From contig NC_133216.1 of NCBI RefSeq assembly GCF_040436345.1, positions 13,720,110-13,784,109 of the forward strand: a stretch of DNA of 64,000 bases. Direction: 5' to 3'. Under the pieces are notes generated by a model. That model did not search any database. It had not been told where the DNA came from and saw nothing but the letters and a program-made list of their open reading frames with translations. The DNA is from Pagrus major (Eukaryota; Chordata; Actinopteri; Spariformes; Sparidae). Shown one piece after another: positions 47,578-61,442 of this stretch. The first letter of the stretch is position 1. Each line of letters opens with the position of its first letter. The translations under genes and the position numbers were made by a program.

Positions 47578-49349
47578 TCAGATCACGTATGGCTGGGACA
47601 TCTCTCTGCCAGGGGGAGAGGACAGTTCTCCTCAAAAGTACATATTACAAAATCCAAACATATACAGGGACATGAACAGAAAAAAGCAGACATGCCCTCA
47701 GATGAATTCACAGTAGAGACACATGCTCACATAAAATTGATTCAGTGTAAGCAACATCAGAGTCTGCATCAATGATCCAGTAATTCTGCTCACTGGTCCA
47801 AAGGACGGATAAACTTTAAGGTCAAATCAATGAGCATTATCGTCCTCATAAATTCTACATTATATCCGGGAAGTGTATTTTTGGGATCAATCTATTATAT
47901 GAGAACTTGCAAGTCATTGAATGTGGGAATACAGCTCTGCGGTTTAATAAAAGTGCAGAATCTTTCTGGTGTTTTGTGCTGTGTAGTTTTAAAAAATATG
48001 AAATATTGAGATTAAAACGTCGAAATGAGACTTTTCTAGTGTAAAATGTTAAAATCGTCACAAAACTCCTCGTCACTTAACTTAGATTGGGTGCAGTGTG
48101 CTTAGTATAGTTCAAGAGGAAGGACATAATTCATTTCAATTCTATTTTTCACTGTGTGTGGCTGCTCTCAGTGGTAATGCATGTGAAACCTGACTCCTCG
48201 CTGATAAGTCTTTTCATAGATTAATGTTGTGTTGGGTCTATGCTTTATCACACGGCGAGCAGGTTTCTAAAGAAAGCAGACGAAGGGAGTAAAACAAGAG
48301 AAAGACAGTGAGTCAGAGAGAGAGAGTCCTAGAAGTGGCTAAAAGTGCAGGTAGCTGAGGGGGGAAAAAAGGCAACAGCGAGAGAGAATGAACCCATTGA
48401 TAGATTTTCCTCCATCTACCGTTTTCTCTGATGTTTCAGCATCTGCGGCCGCTCACAGTTTCAGGGATTATGCCGCTCGCTTTCTACCGTATCTGTCCGA
48501 ATGATCGTGATATGGTCAAGCAGTTGTTTTGTTTTGGAGAGACCTGAGATAGATCTTCTCCATCATTCGTCCCTTCTGGGCCACTAGAGGAGATGGATAG
48601 GCTATAATGGTCCGCTGATGTACTGGCCCTCTGCCAACCAGGGGGTGGAGCTGCATGGCAAGCGGTTGGTTTCACACCTCAGCAGAAAAGGAAATACAAG
48701 AATAACTCAAAGAGAAGCACATACTGTAGATATATTGAACTCTAAGACACACACATGCACCTAGAAATACCTTTTGGGTGCATGTGCAATGCTGGAAAAA
48801 CAACTCAAAGATACCACTGAAGCAGCAAGACATTAAAGGAATACAATAAATAGAGAAAGCAAGATAAAAGAGGACATTCTGGCTGAGTATATACAGTGTC
48901 TATCTGTTTTATTCACCAACAGTTTAGTCTTTACAGGAGGCAATGTTATGAATATATAAACTGTAAAAATATCTATACATATAAAAACACAGTCAAACGC
49001 CACTGGCAAAGAAACACAGCAACACATTTGTACACGACGAAAAGATAACAATCAACTTTCAACTTGTCACAGATATCACTGAGAGGCTGATATGACAGAA
49101 AGGCCATAATGGTGTTGTTGCTGAGAAATACAGATACTCTTATCAAAAGTCAAATTATCCACCCGCAGTAACAGAATGCTGTGTACAATGTTGTGCACAT
49201 GTTTTACATTGACAAGACTGTAGCGTAACAATCAAAATCAAGTGTCATATTCTTTGTGGCCTCCACATCCAAATGTTCCCTTTTGTTTTCACTTGAAGTT
49301 AATGTACTTGGAACTAATGGTCGACATTGTACCTCAAGTACAGAACATT
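47578..49349. other. Intergenic between the C3orf80 homologue and ift80
   Basis: No gene was recognised. Candidate minus-strand poly(A) signals for ift80 (TTTATT on the plus strand) lie at 49350-49355 and 48908-48913. Confidence 0.4.
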
Positions 49350-49458
49350 TTTATTACTCTGAGCGTGAGCCAAACCACCTAATATTCACCAAATGTCAAA
49401 AACACATGGGAATCAATTCCTGCAAGGCTGATGTTTTAGACAAAAGGTCCCCTGAGTA
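49350..49458 (-). other. ift80: ift80 3' UTR, short form
   Basis: The nearest minus-strand AATAAA (plus 49350-49355) is 104 bases after the ift80 stop. A second signal at 48908-48913 would give a 3' UTR of about 550 bases. Confidence 0.45.
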
Positions 49459-52400
49459 TCAACGCCGCGGGGCCATGCTGCTCCTCATAGAGGCGTTAGC
49501 GGCCTTCTCTCTCTCTTTGGACAACTCCATCTCTATCTTCGCCTGGATCTTCTCCCAGTCCACCTCAACCTGGCAGAGAGACAGAAAGATGAGATGAAAT
49601 GAGACAAGAAACTGTATTTTGCTTTGATCAGTATAGAAGCAGTTAATTACTCACATTACATGTTAAACGGGATCACACTTGGTGCCTGAATAGTGTGGCG
49701 TGTTTTAATGCCTTCCCCCTCCTGATGGTGATAACACTGAGGGATATTTTGCAGCGAGGGACACCCCAGTAATGCTCCAACATCAATGAGTATTTATCTC
49801 CTTAGAGTTAACCTTTTTCAACTGGAGGCACTCAGTTTATAGTGAGTTAAAGCTGATAACCTGTCGCAAACAATTATAAAAAGACACCCTCCCTGTGCTA
49901 TTCGCTGCCCTAATCAATTAATGCAGTGCAGCAGACAGACTGTTCCAACTTACCCCGTCAGCGTACTGCAGGAATCTCTTATTGGTCTCCTTCCTGCCAA
50001 ATTTCTGTAGGAACTTCTGCCTATAGGCCAACACCGTGTCCACATGGGTCTTGTGTTTGACTGCCAGCTCCAGTGCCCTGGACACAAGATGCACATCCAC
50101 ATTCATCACTCAAACCTAATTTCAGACATTTTTCTAAAAATTCCCCTTTAGAGGATGAGAGATATCATCACTGTCATGTACCTCTCCCAGTTGAAGAGGT
50201 CAATATTGACTTGTATGGCCTGGTAGATGAGACCAGCTTGTAACAGAGTGGCCTCAGCCTCCTGGACCTGACCACTGAACATCAGCATGTGAGCCAAAGA
50301 GGACTCCTTAGATGGCTGCTGCTTTATGAAGTTGATGTACTGCACCCTGGGTAGCTGTAAGAGGAGACGGAGAGGATATGCAGAAACAAGAAGAAAGAGA
50401 TACCTTTTAACTGATCTCTTAAGCCGTGTTTCTGTTTAATTGTCAAGTGAATTTGAAATGTCGCAACAAAGAAAAAAAGAAAATGCGCACTAGGTGCGTT
50501 TCCATCGACTGGTTTGGAGCCTAGATTATGCATGCCTGCAATTAACGGACCAAGAACTGGAAACAAAACCGGGTCCGTTGCTGTTTTCCATCTAAAAATG
50601 GCTGTGATCTTTCATCACCTCTGAGACTCCGGAATACTTTTGGTCTCCTCGTAGCTCCACACGTAGCTGTTGCTACTAACAGCCATGTTTTCTCACCTAT
50701 ATTCGGGAAGACGCTGACAGCGAACACAACTTCTTTTTCTCATCTTGGAGCAGATCGTCTGATCAGTTGTGTGAGTTAAATGTTCTCTAAATCAGAACTT
50801 ATTTGGGAAAGGGTTTTTTGTAAATGGCAAAAAACACCTCATGCAAACATAAAAACTTTTTTTTTTTTTTTTTTACCTTTTTTTATTATACTGTTACCAT
50901 TAACCTGTAGTCCTTCAAATACTTTAAAGTGTGCATAAACATGAGCTGATGGAAACATGGCTTTCGACTTAATTCTTCTTTCAAAATCCTTGAATTTTTA
51001 ATTAATTAAGAAAATGTGAGTACGTATTTTTAACTGAATTGGCCTTTAACAAATGCTCTTACCTCTCCGATAGAAGCGTAGGCCATCTCCGCTGTGGTCA
51101 GCTCCCTGTTTGCCATAGCCATACCAGCAAGACATGCCCACAAAGACTGGTCCTATAGATCATGAGAGCAGAGGCAGTATGTAACAAAGGCCTGGAGACA
51201 AATTTTTAAAGTTCCCCCTTTTTTTCTCCACAAACTTTTAACATATACAGATATCATCTGAGCATAAGTCACTTTTATTTAGACTTGTCCTGAATGTTTG
51301 ATCTAAAATACAAAGTCTGTTGATGAAGAATATAATAAAGCAGGGACAGGGTATGATGGTGTCTTTACAGTCCCCTCTACATCCTGCTCACATCCTGGCA
51401 GGCCCCATGTAGTCATGCATGACAACACATGCAAAAACAAACACAAACATTTGCCGTATGCAACATCAATGAATGTGAACTAATGTGTCACCACTTTATT
51501 CTGTGCAGCTGCATTCATTAAAATGAAGCCTTAACCACCAATTGGCCAACAGTTGAGCAAACTTCACACTGGAGTCTCCACTCTGTGCTCCCCCCTTTAA
51601 TCAGTGTCCATCACCAAGACAAACAGCTCTCATCAGAAACCACTGCTGGAAACAACAAATAACACTGTCAGCCACTGCCTAAGGTCATAAACTTGATATA
51701 AAAACTGGACTACCTATCACAACTTCAGGCCAAATCTTATTTTGGTTGCCTGTATCATAGTGATACTGTCTGCTATGTATGCATGTGTGTGTGCATGGCT
51801 CCAAACTATTACATCAACTCTTTCCAGGTGAAGGCTTACTGACAACATGCACTGGGATTCTGGGAAAAGCCACCGACACCAAACTCTTACCAGAAGTCGA
51901 GGGGGAGGGGTCGAGGAGAAGGCTCTTAAAACCAGTCCCTCTCCCTAATCCCTTTTGTCCCACCCTCGTCTTACTACTGGCCGTCCATTTCTCCAGGGTT
52001 GTGGTTATTGCATCATCGCCTGAGCAAACACATAGTCTAATAGTGTTCATGCATGTGGAGAGTTTACACATGCATGTCACCGAGTGTGTATTTATGAGTG
52101 AGGTCTATGGGGCCTAAATCCGGTAAATGGTGTCACCAGGCTAATTGAAGGCTAATTAAAGCCTGCTGGTCTGCTCCCATAAACCTGTCTGCTACCTTCT
52201 CATTTCAGACTGTCTCACTCTCTTTCATACATACACGCATGTGACACAAACCACAGGATCCTGGACTGTGCTCGAACCCCAGACAGCAGGATATGTCACC
52301 CTATCTTGAGGTCAATTATATACATTGGGTATATTTTTGTTTGGGTATCTTACACGTATACAACACCAATGTGAGAATGATGTCACAGCAGATGTAGCTA

Positions 52401-55210
52401 AGTTCAAATTGATGATTTCTTCTCTAGCACAATTAACCCCTTCTAATCCTCGCCCATTTTCACTCAGTGAACAGTTGAGCAAGCTTGGTAGCCAGATGAA
52501 CCTCGGTCAACTTTCCAGTTTCCTGTTAAACTAATGTGTAATACGTGTTGGGTTCATCCATGTTGAAAAAGAAAAAGCAGTTTACAAAAATGATTAAAAG
52601 ATGTTGCTGGGGGACCTGTACCTCGATATTCACTCTACACCGTGTGTAAGGCATTTTGTTTATTCCATCCCCAAAACCAAAGACAACATTTTTCAGATGA
52701 AAAGAGTGGATTAGGCTGTGTGTGTGTCTGAACATCAACATCATCACCATAGACACCTATGTCTGTTTAAGGCAACATTTCAATGTTAAGTCACATTAAT
52801 TTGATGCCATGATCTTCACGGACATATAAAGTCACTTCTTAGCTAATGTTAGCAAAACATGGGTTATTGTTAGCAAAACATTAGCTAACGTATAAAAGTT
52901 AGCTAACGTTACATCAAGAGGAGTTAACCTGATGTCACATCACCAACGTCAGCGTCAATGTATGCTTCCTCTTTATTTCTGTGGTAACGTTTGCTTCCTC
53001 TTTTTTTCTGTGGACTGACTTGGCTTCCATTTGCGTCCTTTTGCTGTGTTCATAAAACCTCACATGATTAATATATCCTTCCAACCCCCTTAGTTACTGC
53101 CCAACAGTAACTAAGGGGGTTGGGACTTTGGATCAGTCAATTAGTGCACATTAAAGGGGCTCTATGTAGCAATTTGTTGCAATTTATATGTATTAATCAC
53201 TTTTATTTTTTTTTTTTACTAGCCAAATGTGAGCTGATTGTAACATGAGTCGTTTAAAGCTGCTGGATTGTGGATTTTTTTTGTGAATGACTCAGGTTGC
53301 ATTTCCGCCACAGTCCAAAGCATGTGACTTTATGGAGTGCATCGTCTTAGTGTCTTTCCGCTCAGCAAACAAAAAGCACCAGTAGCTTACTTCCATTTTG
53401 AAACATTTTAACATCTGGCTTTGAGCACAACACAGAAGTTCCATGGAGCCCCTTTAATAGAGATATGCAGGTGTCTTACCTTGGCGAAGCGGCAGAGGCG
53501 CAGTGCGTCCTCCCAGCGTGCAGAAGTGCTGTACTCATGCAGGAGAGCTGGGTAGGGAGGTACACTGCTGTACACCAGTGAACCATCTCCTTGGCGTAAT
53601 GTCACCTTGGTGCCAACATAGCTCAGAATGTTGGGTGTACGGCTGAACTCACTTTCAAGGGAACAAATACACACACAGACACACACATACACACACCAGT
53701 CAGAACAAATATATGTAACCACATCCTCACAGTTTTGTAGTCACAGAAACGCTGAACAATCTCAGTGTTCTTGTTTTGAATACTCATGTGGGGATAAAAA
53801 GACAAACTGTTTAATAACATGTGAAGGGTGATGCAATATGCTGTAACCATGTAAAAATTTCACACTTTAACGTGTGGAGGATGATTGATTGTGCTAATTA
53901 GGAACACAACGATCTACTTGTTGAAAATGCAGTTTTTGCCATTTTGCATACGTGTGTCTGTGTGTGTGGCAGAGTAATTTGTGGCCGCTCACCACACGTA
54001 CAATTTTGCTGAATTGATGAAATAACATACTGACAGTGCTGCTTTTGTAACGCTCACTGTACTTGGTCCAACCTGCCTTCCATCACAGATATGAGTGGAG
54101 CCTTTGTATTTGTTTATTTATTAGCTCTTGCCACTTAGTATCGGGTGTTCTCCATTTGCACATTGCATAACAACAAAAGAACTTTTAATGAGTCTGATGA
54201 TGCAATCTGGCTGCTGGAACACCAAAATAGTAAAAGCAAAAAAACACTAAACTCTGAAAAATAGCAACGCTAACTGAGGCTTGTGTCGGCATAAACAGCC
54301 TGCAACTGCAAAGCTTGATTCATCATGTGTGTAAAAATTTACAACAGCAAGCCATAAACCACTGACAGTCAAGAAATAAAGGAAAGTACAGTGTGTACAA
54401 TATGAGCATGAATAAAAACAAAACCAAATGTTCAGATTGGTGCAGCAGAGACATGCGAAACTAGTTCAGGATGCCTTAGCACCTCCTGTACTGGCTGAAG
54501 CTGAAGACTTTCGGCAGGAAGTATTGTACAGTCTGACAGCTGCTGGCAAAGAAGAGCTAAGCCTAAAGCGCTATGTGTTGTACCATGGGGAAAGCAGCTT
54601 TTATTGTACATCTTTTTCCATTACTTCTCTTCCATGACAAAAAAACCCCCCAAAAAGTATAACAGTGAGAGTTAAGAACTGTACATGTCTACCTGCCATC
54701 CTTTATGTACAGTGTTTTTGGCAGCAGGTCCTTGTCAGTGAAGACAGCACTCGGGTAGTACCAGACTGTTAGCTGGTTGTCTTGGACTCCACACAGGATG
54801 TTAGCAGCATCATTCCATGCCATACTGTGAACCATGCTACCTACAGGACAGAGCACACATACAACGATCATGCTACCCCAACATTAGTTACAGTCACTGC
54901 ACATCTTGCCAAGTGAGCTTCCTCCTCCCCGTCTCACCAATTTTGCAGATTTTGGGCTCCCGTCCGAGATGACGTACGGAGGTCAAGTAAAGGTCACGGT
55001 TCTTGTCTATCAGGGCGATCTTCCTTTCATTGGACGGGCCGCACTGGTCCAGAGCGACCTCCACCACCTCTAGCTACATATGAATAATGACACACACAAG
55101 CACAAAGGTAAGAGGGAACAGAGGAGTGAGTGATGGAGGAACGACAAAAGATCAGGAAAATAAAGGAAAAGGGGGAGAGCAGTTTGTACCGTGACCAGCA
55201 GCCTCTCTGC

Positions 55211-55262
<52 letters not shown>

Positions 55263-58041
55263 AGAGAGAGAGACAGAGAGACATGGAGTGGGTATATGTG
55301 TGTCTGAACCTGTATGTAAGTGAATGTGTGTGTGTTTTTGGCCAGAGCCAGCTGGCTCCGGTGCAGCGTCTTGGAGCTGTGGAGTACTGGCAGACGAAGT
55401 CCTGCTGACAAACAGTGAGTCCTGCTACCTCCAATTCTTTTCCTTCGCTTCTAATTCTTTCCTTCTTTTTGTCTCTTTCCCTTTTAATTTGACTCCAAAG
55501 ATATTCACCCATTCTATTCCTGTGTCTTATTGTTTATCCAACTTCTGGATAAAGGTTATTATATTTGTTTGAGCACAGAAACTCTTAAAAAGGCTGTTCC
55601 CCTCACAGGTCTATTTAGATAAAACCTGGCCTCCTGAATCATCAGGGCAAACAATTAGCCACTACCTTTAGCTAAAGCAGACAAAAAGACAGCATCCTCA
55701 TCAGTTGTTCGTTTAAGACATGGGAAATAATCATCAAACTCAAGTCATCTCACTGGGCCTGTCCTAGACAGAGCAATATCATACAAAATAATGTACTTTG
55801 CTAAGAGTCCGCTACCCCCTAACAGAGTTGTCAGAAAAGTCATACTGGAGTAAAAGTTAAGATATCATGTTAAAAGTAAAAGTCCATATCTGAATAGTGC
55901 TTGAGTAAACGCTAGGCATGCCAACACAGTTTTACTCTGTGTTTTTTGGCATGGGAAAGGCAAAAATATTACGACACCCTCTAAACTTTTTAGATACCAA
56001 GTATCACTTTTAGGGTCTGGTTACACCAGCATTTACAGCAACAATTTGAATTAAATCATTTTCACTGCAATCAGAGCGATCAGTGAAAATTGCTAACAGA
56101 GGTGAATCTGCACGGTGACTGGTTCAGCTATGGGGAACTTCTGACACAAATTTGCACACCAAATGCAAACTGTATTGACGCTGGTGCTGAACTTTGTGGG
56201 AACAGACGGGACCACAATATCTAAATTAAAACAAGCTATCATATTAGCTACGTCACATGACCCACATTTTGAGTTCACTATGCCACCAAGCTTGCAGCAG
56301 CACCTCATTTGCAACGACACACAAATCAATTTCACTGTGCTAATTTCTGGTGTAGCTAGGTGCCACTACTACTGTAAAGTATCAAGAGCTCTAACGATGT
56401 TATCATTTCCACAATGCTCGTCATTAGAGCACCTACAAGGAACTGTTTTTCTTGATTCTGGCAGCCCATTTGAACAACATACGATGATGCTGAAACAAAG
56501 TCAAATTTGTTTTAGTACTGTAATGTACGACAAGACTACTGAGCAGCTTCCTTCCATCTATGTAGATCATATAAAGGCATCAGTTTCAAACCAGCTTAAA
56601 GTTCCTTATAGTGCATTTAAGTTATTAAAATTATTTAAATTCTTCACAGATGATCACTAAACCAGCTGATTTTTGCTTTGTTGGTCCTAAATCTGATTTA
56701 TCAACGTGTGTTAAAGCACATATCCATGAGTGCTCTACAGTATGAGTATAGTTCATAGATAACTGGCCTGTGTGTAATAGTGCAACTCATCAAATGAGTC
56801 TCCAATCCTTCTTCAGTTGAGATATCACATTGTTATAAACACATAATAAAACACAAATACCAACACATTCTGACAAGTTACCGTGACTGCTATGACAGTG
56901 ACATGACAAGCTGGTCATAGCGAAGTGATATTATGTTTGTCAGATTGGTGTAGAACAGAGTCTCGGATTTTCTTACAGCTCTGTCTGTCCTTTATGCTGC
57001 ACATTGTACTATAAAAGTAGTCTGACGTTTGCTAAAATGTAGGTACAAGGGGAACATAATTGGCTGATGAAGACAAAGAAACAGGATGGGAGCACTCAAT
57101 ATAAGGGCAAAGGACTACCCACCTTGTGAGTTAAGGGTTTCCCATCGGCAAGGGCTTTCCCGGTCAAGGCGTCAAAGAGGAGAATGACTGGTGAGACGAA
57201 GGAAATAGAAAACATAGTAAAAAAGTCTGTTCAGCTTATCTCACCATCATGATGATGGCAGCCCCCTCACCTTTTTCATCGCTCTTGTCCCGGATGGCGA
57301 TGGTGTCGTTACTCAGCGAGACACCCTGGGCGTTTAAGATGTCTGCTCTCATGCCGGGAAACTTGGGTGAAGATATCAACCGACCCTCATAGGAGAACGT
57401 ATACAACCCAGCTCCATCCACGAGCAGAAAATGTCTGTGAGACAAGAGGAGGCAGTGGATGAGAGCAGATTAAGTCTACTGTGTATATAAGGGGGAGGGA
57501 ACGGGAGCAAGGAGGGAGAGGAGATGACTTTTTAAATAGTAAAAGAATGAAGAGTCGAGTTAATAAACTGATATGATCAGGTCATTTAAACATTTTATGT
57601 ACATTAGCAAAGCATCGACTTACTCAGAACGACTCATCAAACTCAACTCTGAATAGCCAGTAATCTATTTAGCTCTATGATGAGTGTCAGGGCCACGGCA
57701 TTGGAGTATTGCACAAGAGCTACTCCATATTAATCTAATTTCCCCCAGTGGTTTCACTCTCAGCCTTATTGTATGACAGGGCTGGAGTACAGCCTCGATG
57801 TATGTGTGTGTGTGTGTGTGTGTGCTTGGTTAGCTGCTTGATGAGTGGTCAGTGCGGAGTAATGAAGCATTAGAGAAGCTGACAGACGATCAGACAGCCT
57901 GCTCTCTCTCTTGTTGTGCTGCTCCTGGAATAGAGAGACTCACTTCTCTGCTTGCAGGATGAGGCTCACTGTTCCCTCCTTCAGGTCAAAGATGAGCGGA
58001 GTGTTCCAGTTTCTTGAGCTGGCACGGATAAGACATCACAA

Positions 58042-58072
<31 letters not shown>

Positions 58073-61000
58073 TTTGTGAGAACACAGACATCTAATAACA
58101 AAAGTGTTACATTTGGCGCGAGTGCAGAGGTGAGAAGACAAAAGAAACAAGAGAGGCAGAAAGGCAAATTAAAGGAAATTTCAATGAAAGGAGAGGAGAT
58201 AAATACACAGATAGAGCATGAAAAGTGCAGTGACATACAAGGACACAAATGATCATAATAGAAATAGAGAAGAGAAAAACAATCAATTCATTGGTTTGTG
58301 TCATATTTCAATGAAAAAGTGAAAATTATTTGATTCCAGCTCCTTAAATGTGAATATTGTGTGGCTTCTTTACTCCTCTATGACAGTAAACTGAATATCC
58401 ATAGGTTTCAGACAAAACAAGACATATTAGGACATTGGGAAACACTGACTGACATTTTTCACCATTTCATACACCTCAAATTAACCTAGCAAATCCACCA
58501 CGTACACAAGGTCAGCTAATAACATTAGACTGGTAGACTGGTATGGTTCAGCATCTTAGTCAGATGCGGTTGTTTTTTCCACCAGTACTCCTGTAGTGTA
58601 GTGTGTCTGCTTTTTTCCATTCTTTGACAAATTTTTAGGTGAAATTTTTCAGGCTTATTTAACTTCAGTATTTGGATGTAAAAGATGAGTATGTGCTGCA
58701 CAAGACCCTCATGTGTGAAGGATTACTGAAATCATAAGATGAGAATATTCAAGGCGGTGTGAACGAGGATGAGAGCGCACAAGCGAAGGAGGAGTGGGCT
58801 ACTGACTTGTAGACATAGCACTGGAGGGAAGTGGCGACCACAAGATGACCGTACGCCAGAGATGCTTTGATGACTCTATCTCTAAACTCCAGTACGTCCA
58901 CTGCATCGTTCATCACATTCCTCACCTGAAGGAGAGGAAGGCAAAAATATTAAGAGGTAAGTGAAACAAAACAAGTGCAGGGATGAAAACAGGCATACAC
59001 TTTATACTACTGAGTAAACACTTTACATTTAAACAGGCAAACAACAAAGGGGAGACACTGGCCTCACTAACAGAGTGCTGAACACAGTCACATACACATC
59101 GGAGTGTATTTATTCTTAATATACACAGGAAACAGTTGACAGTATGTCCAAGTATACGTAGGGAAACTGTGGTCGGAGAAAGCAGTTTTTACTGTTTTAA
59201 GTGTGTGCGTGCAGCGGTTGCAACTCATTTTTTCACCTGCATAGATAAATACTTCCCTCCAGCTCCCTCTGTGAATGAATGAAAAGGCCTTTTCCAGCAC
59301 CAGGTGAAAGGTGGGGTTATTTTTACAGCTTTACAAATCTTCCTCCTCTGCTCCCTCCAGCAGGCCAAATTTACATGCAACACAACCAGGAATAAAAAAC
59401 ATTTGACCGCAAGGTGGTAAATTTAGCTGGCTGATTCACAAACCACTGGCAGATGTGCACTTTTAAAAAGGACTGCGAGGAGGAGAGGGGGAGGAGGGAG
59501 ACAGAAAGCGCCTGCGAGGCTGAAAATAAATGGCTGATGACCCGACTTTGTTTGGTTTACACAAACTGCACTTGGTAAAGATGTCTATGGCAAATGAGCG
59601 CACGTGTGCGCTGGCACACAGGCATGTGCATGACCTTGTTTCTGTAGGTGTGCGTGCGTGTATCCCCGTCTGAAAGTATACAAGTGTGTGTGTGTATATG
59701 TACATTTGGGTGTGTTAACCGCGTGTAAACGCTACCCTGTGGTTAGAATGAGTTTAAACAGTAGAGAACGGTGGAGCAAGAGAGGCAGCTACACAGGCTG
59801 GTCATTGTCATTGCAGGGCTGCACACTGGCACACAGGGAGGGTCCTGCTTTAATATATGGCCACAACTAGTCAAGGCCTGTGAAACATTTGCTTCTCTTC
59901 ATAGCATATTCACTCATCCGTTTACAGTCTGCCTATGGCAGTGCAGTACTTTTTAATTCTCTTGTTCTGCTGACGTAATTGAAATTGGCTCTGTTTGTTT
60001 GCCTTGTAAAAAATCTTAGTTTTCCTTACAGATACACTGATTTTCAGTGATCTGAAAACCCTCGAAGAAACTGCTAACATGTAAAACCTTAACTTTTATA
60101 ATGGGCCAGGAATCATGACAGATTCTCTTGCCTATGCATAAAAATGTGCCATTTGTCTAGATGAGATTGAGTCTCATTGCTTTGTCTTTTTTCACTTCTT
60201 TTATTTCATCAAACAAACTAAAACTTAAAGAAGTATTCCACTGCTTGATATACGGTCTTTTCATAAAACCGGGCTTTCTATGCAGTAGAAAGACATAAAT
60301 ATTTTTGAAATTGGTGCTACATTACCAGAGAAAAGAGAGAAAAAGTAGCTGTGATATTCACTTTTGCCCAAAAGCTAGAAAACCTTCAACAACCAGAATG
60401 CTTTGTGCTGCACCAGACTGCTAATGCTCCAGTCAAAGCTGGAGGTCGAATATTCTAGTTAAAACTTTCAACTTCCGACCTTCGGGCGCTCCAGGTGCAC
60501 AATGCCAAAAGTTAATAAAACATTTGGCTGATCGTAACAAAAGGATGTCTTTTTGGTTTTGATGTTTATACACAACTGAACTCTCAGCAGTGCAGCCTCC
60601 TTACATATAGACAAAATAAAGGAGGAAAAACGACAAGGTAACAGACTCCATTACACTTTTCATTTTTTGCACTTTTATACATTTTTTTATACTTGAATCA
60701 TATCTATTATATTCCATTCACTAGCCTAATATAAATACTGTCATCTACAAATACATCCAACCCCTTCTCAGACAACTGCTTCTTCTTCTTGAAGTCGGGT
60801 TGATGGATTTGACCCTAATTTACAGGTAGGAATTCTGACTTTAAGTGCCATTTCGTTGTACTTTTTCTAGTATGAGGTTGGATATTTTCAATTCCGGGTT
60901 GTCTGGAACGCAGCATAAGCAGTGCAGCTGGTGGGCAACGTACTGAGAGTTGGTGTTGGCTCATCTGGCTTCAATGAGGATAAAATGGCGGCCTGGTCAC

Positions 61001-61442
61001 CAACTTTCTTTTATTACAGTTAAACAGGACACTAAATACGTTTCCGAAACAGAGGAAGCAAGAAATAAGCAATACAGTAACATAATCTTGATTCATATTT
61101 GATCAGAAGTGCCTAGTTTGACAGTTTGATCTGAGTCTGTGAGCCTCTTCTCTCTATCGATCTGCCAAATGAGAGGGGAGCTCTGGGTGCAGGTAAAATG
61201 GAGGGAAGTTTAACGAAAAGGAGCAGAAACCTAAACAAAGATGTGTGTGTCTCTTATTCTACCTGCATGGTTCTCCTCTTGGTGAGGGTGATCACAAAGT
61301 TCCTCCACTCCCAATGCTGCTCCACCACATGGGCAAAGATGACATGCCCGTTGCCACAAGCCCCCGCCAGCTGGGTGCCGTCTGCAGACCAGGCCAAGCT
61401 GAACACGCTGCCTGTGTTGGGCTTCTCCAACGCGTAGGACCA
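49459..61442 (-). CDS. ift80: ift80, intraflagellar transport protein 80, 3' part (12 exons)
   Basis: IFT80 is a subunit of IFT complex B, which carries cargo towards the ciliary tip; human mutations cause skeletal ciliopathies. Exons in transcript order: 61442-61263, 58925-58807, 58018-57944, 57434-57271, 57187-57123, 55073-54938, 54840-54693, 53651-53480, 51152-51063, 50354-50182, 50077-49954 and 49569-49459. All are GT-AG with matching phases, 1557 nt or 518 codons plus stop. The first exon starts [19 protein letters not shown], part of the first WD40 propeller. Later exons give the second propeller ([41 protein letters not shown]). The C-terminal helical part follows ([59 protein letters not shown]). 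The tail, [11 protein letters not shown], differs from mammals. About 260 N-terminal residues are encoded right of the window. Confidence 0.95.
53081..53123. repeat. Perfect 19-bp inverted repeat with a 5-base loop
   Basis: CCAACCCCCTTAGTTACTG pairs exactly with CAGTAACTAAGGGGGTTGG across the loop cccaa. Confidence 0.85.
53151..53457. mobile_element. TTAA-bounded MITE next to an ift80 exon
   Basis: The ends are TTAAAGGGGCTCTATGTAGC and, on the other strand, TTAAAGGGGCTCCATGGAAC. It stops 22 bases from the exon at 53480, inside the first bases of the intron in transcript sense. Confidence 0.7.
53652..54692. other. ift80 intron, no recognised content
   Basis: Apart from a short (AC)-rich patch at about 53670-53697 next to the acceptor, I saw no repeat boundary or coding exon. 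A 69-codon plus-strand frame at 54428-54637 has no recognised domain. Confidence 0.35.
55074..57122. other. ift80 intron with GT repeat and an unexplained ORF
   Basis: A long (GT)n microsatellite occupies about 55214-55259. A 165-codon plus-strand frame at 56163-56660 has no recognised domain and lies in a segment starting agggtctggttacaccagc near 56012, which looks like a DNA-transposon end. Confidence 0.45.
55214..55259. repeat. (GT)n microsatellite
   Basis: This is about 23 uninterrupted GT units. Long His/Thr- or Cys/Val-repeat frames over it are artefacts. Confidence 0.9.
57435..57943. other. ift80 intron with a (GT)n microsatellite
   Basis: A GT run at about 57801-57823 is the only recognised feature in this 509-bp intron. 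Confidence 0.5.
58019..58806. other. ift80 intron with a (CA)n microsatellite
   Basis: A CA run lies at about 58040-58065, close to the acceptor. An A-rich stretch with (AGA)-type text follows at about 58130-58280. No exon was seen. Confidence 0.5.
58926..61262. other. ift80 intron, no recognised content
   Basis: A few TGTG-rich patches are present (about 59640-59710). No exon, repeat boundary or RNA gene could be supported in this 2.3-kb intron. Confidence 0.35.

Larger units (their letters stand above)
51153..53479. other. ift80 intron with a MITE and a perfect hairpin
   Basis: Most of the intron holds nothing recognised. A perfect 19-bp hairpin is at 53081-53123, and a TTAA-bounded MITE fills 53151-53457. 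Confidence 0.5.

Noticed and set aside
55027..55512. 161-codon ORF with His/Thr repeats
   Set aside because: It is generated by the GT/CA microsatellite and runs over the real ift80 exon edge.
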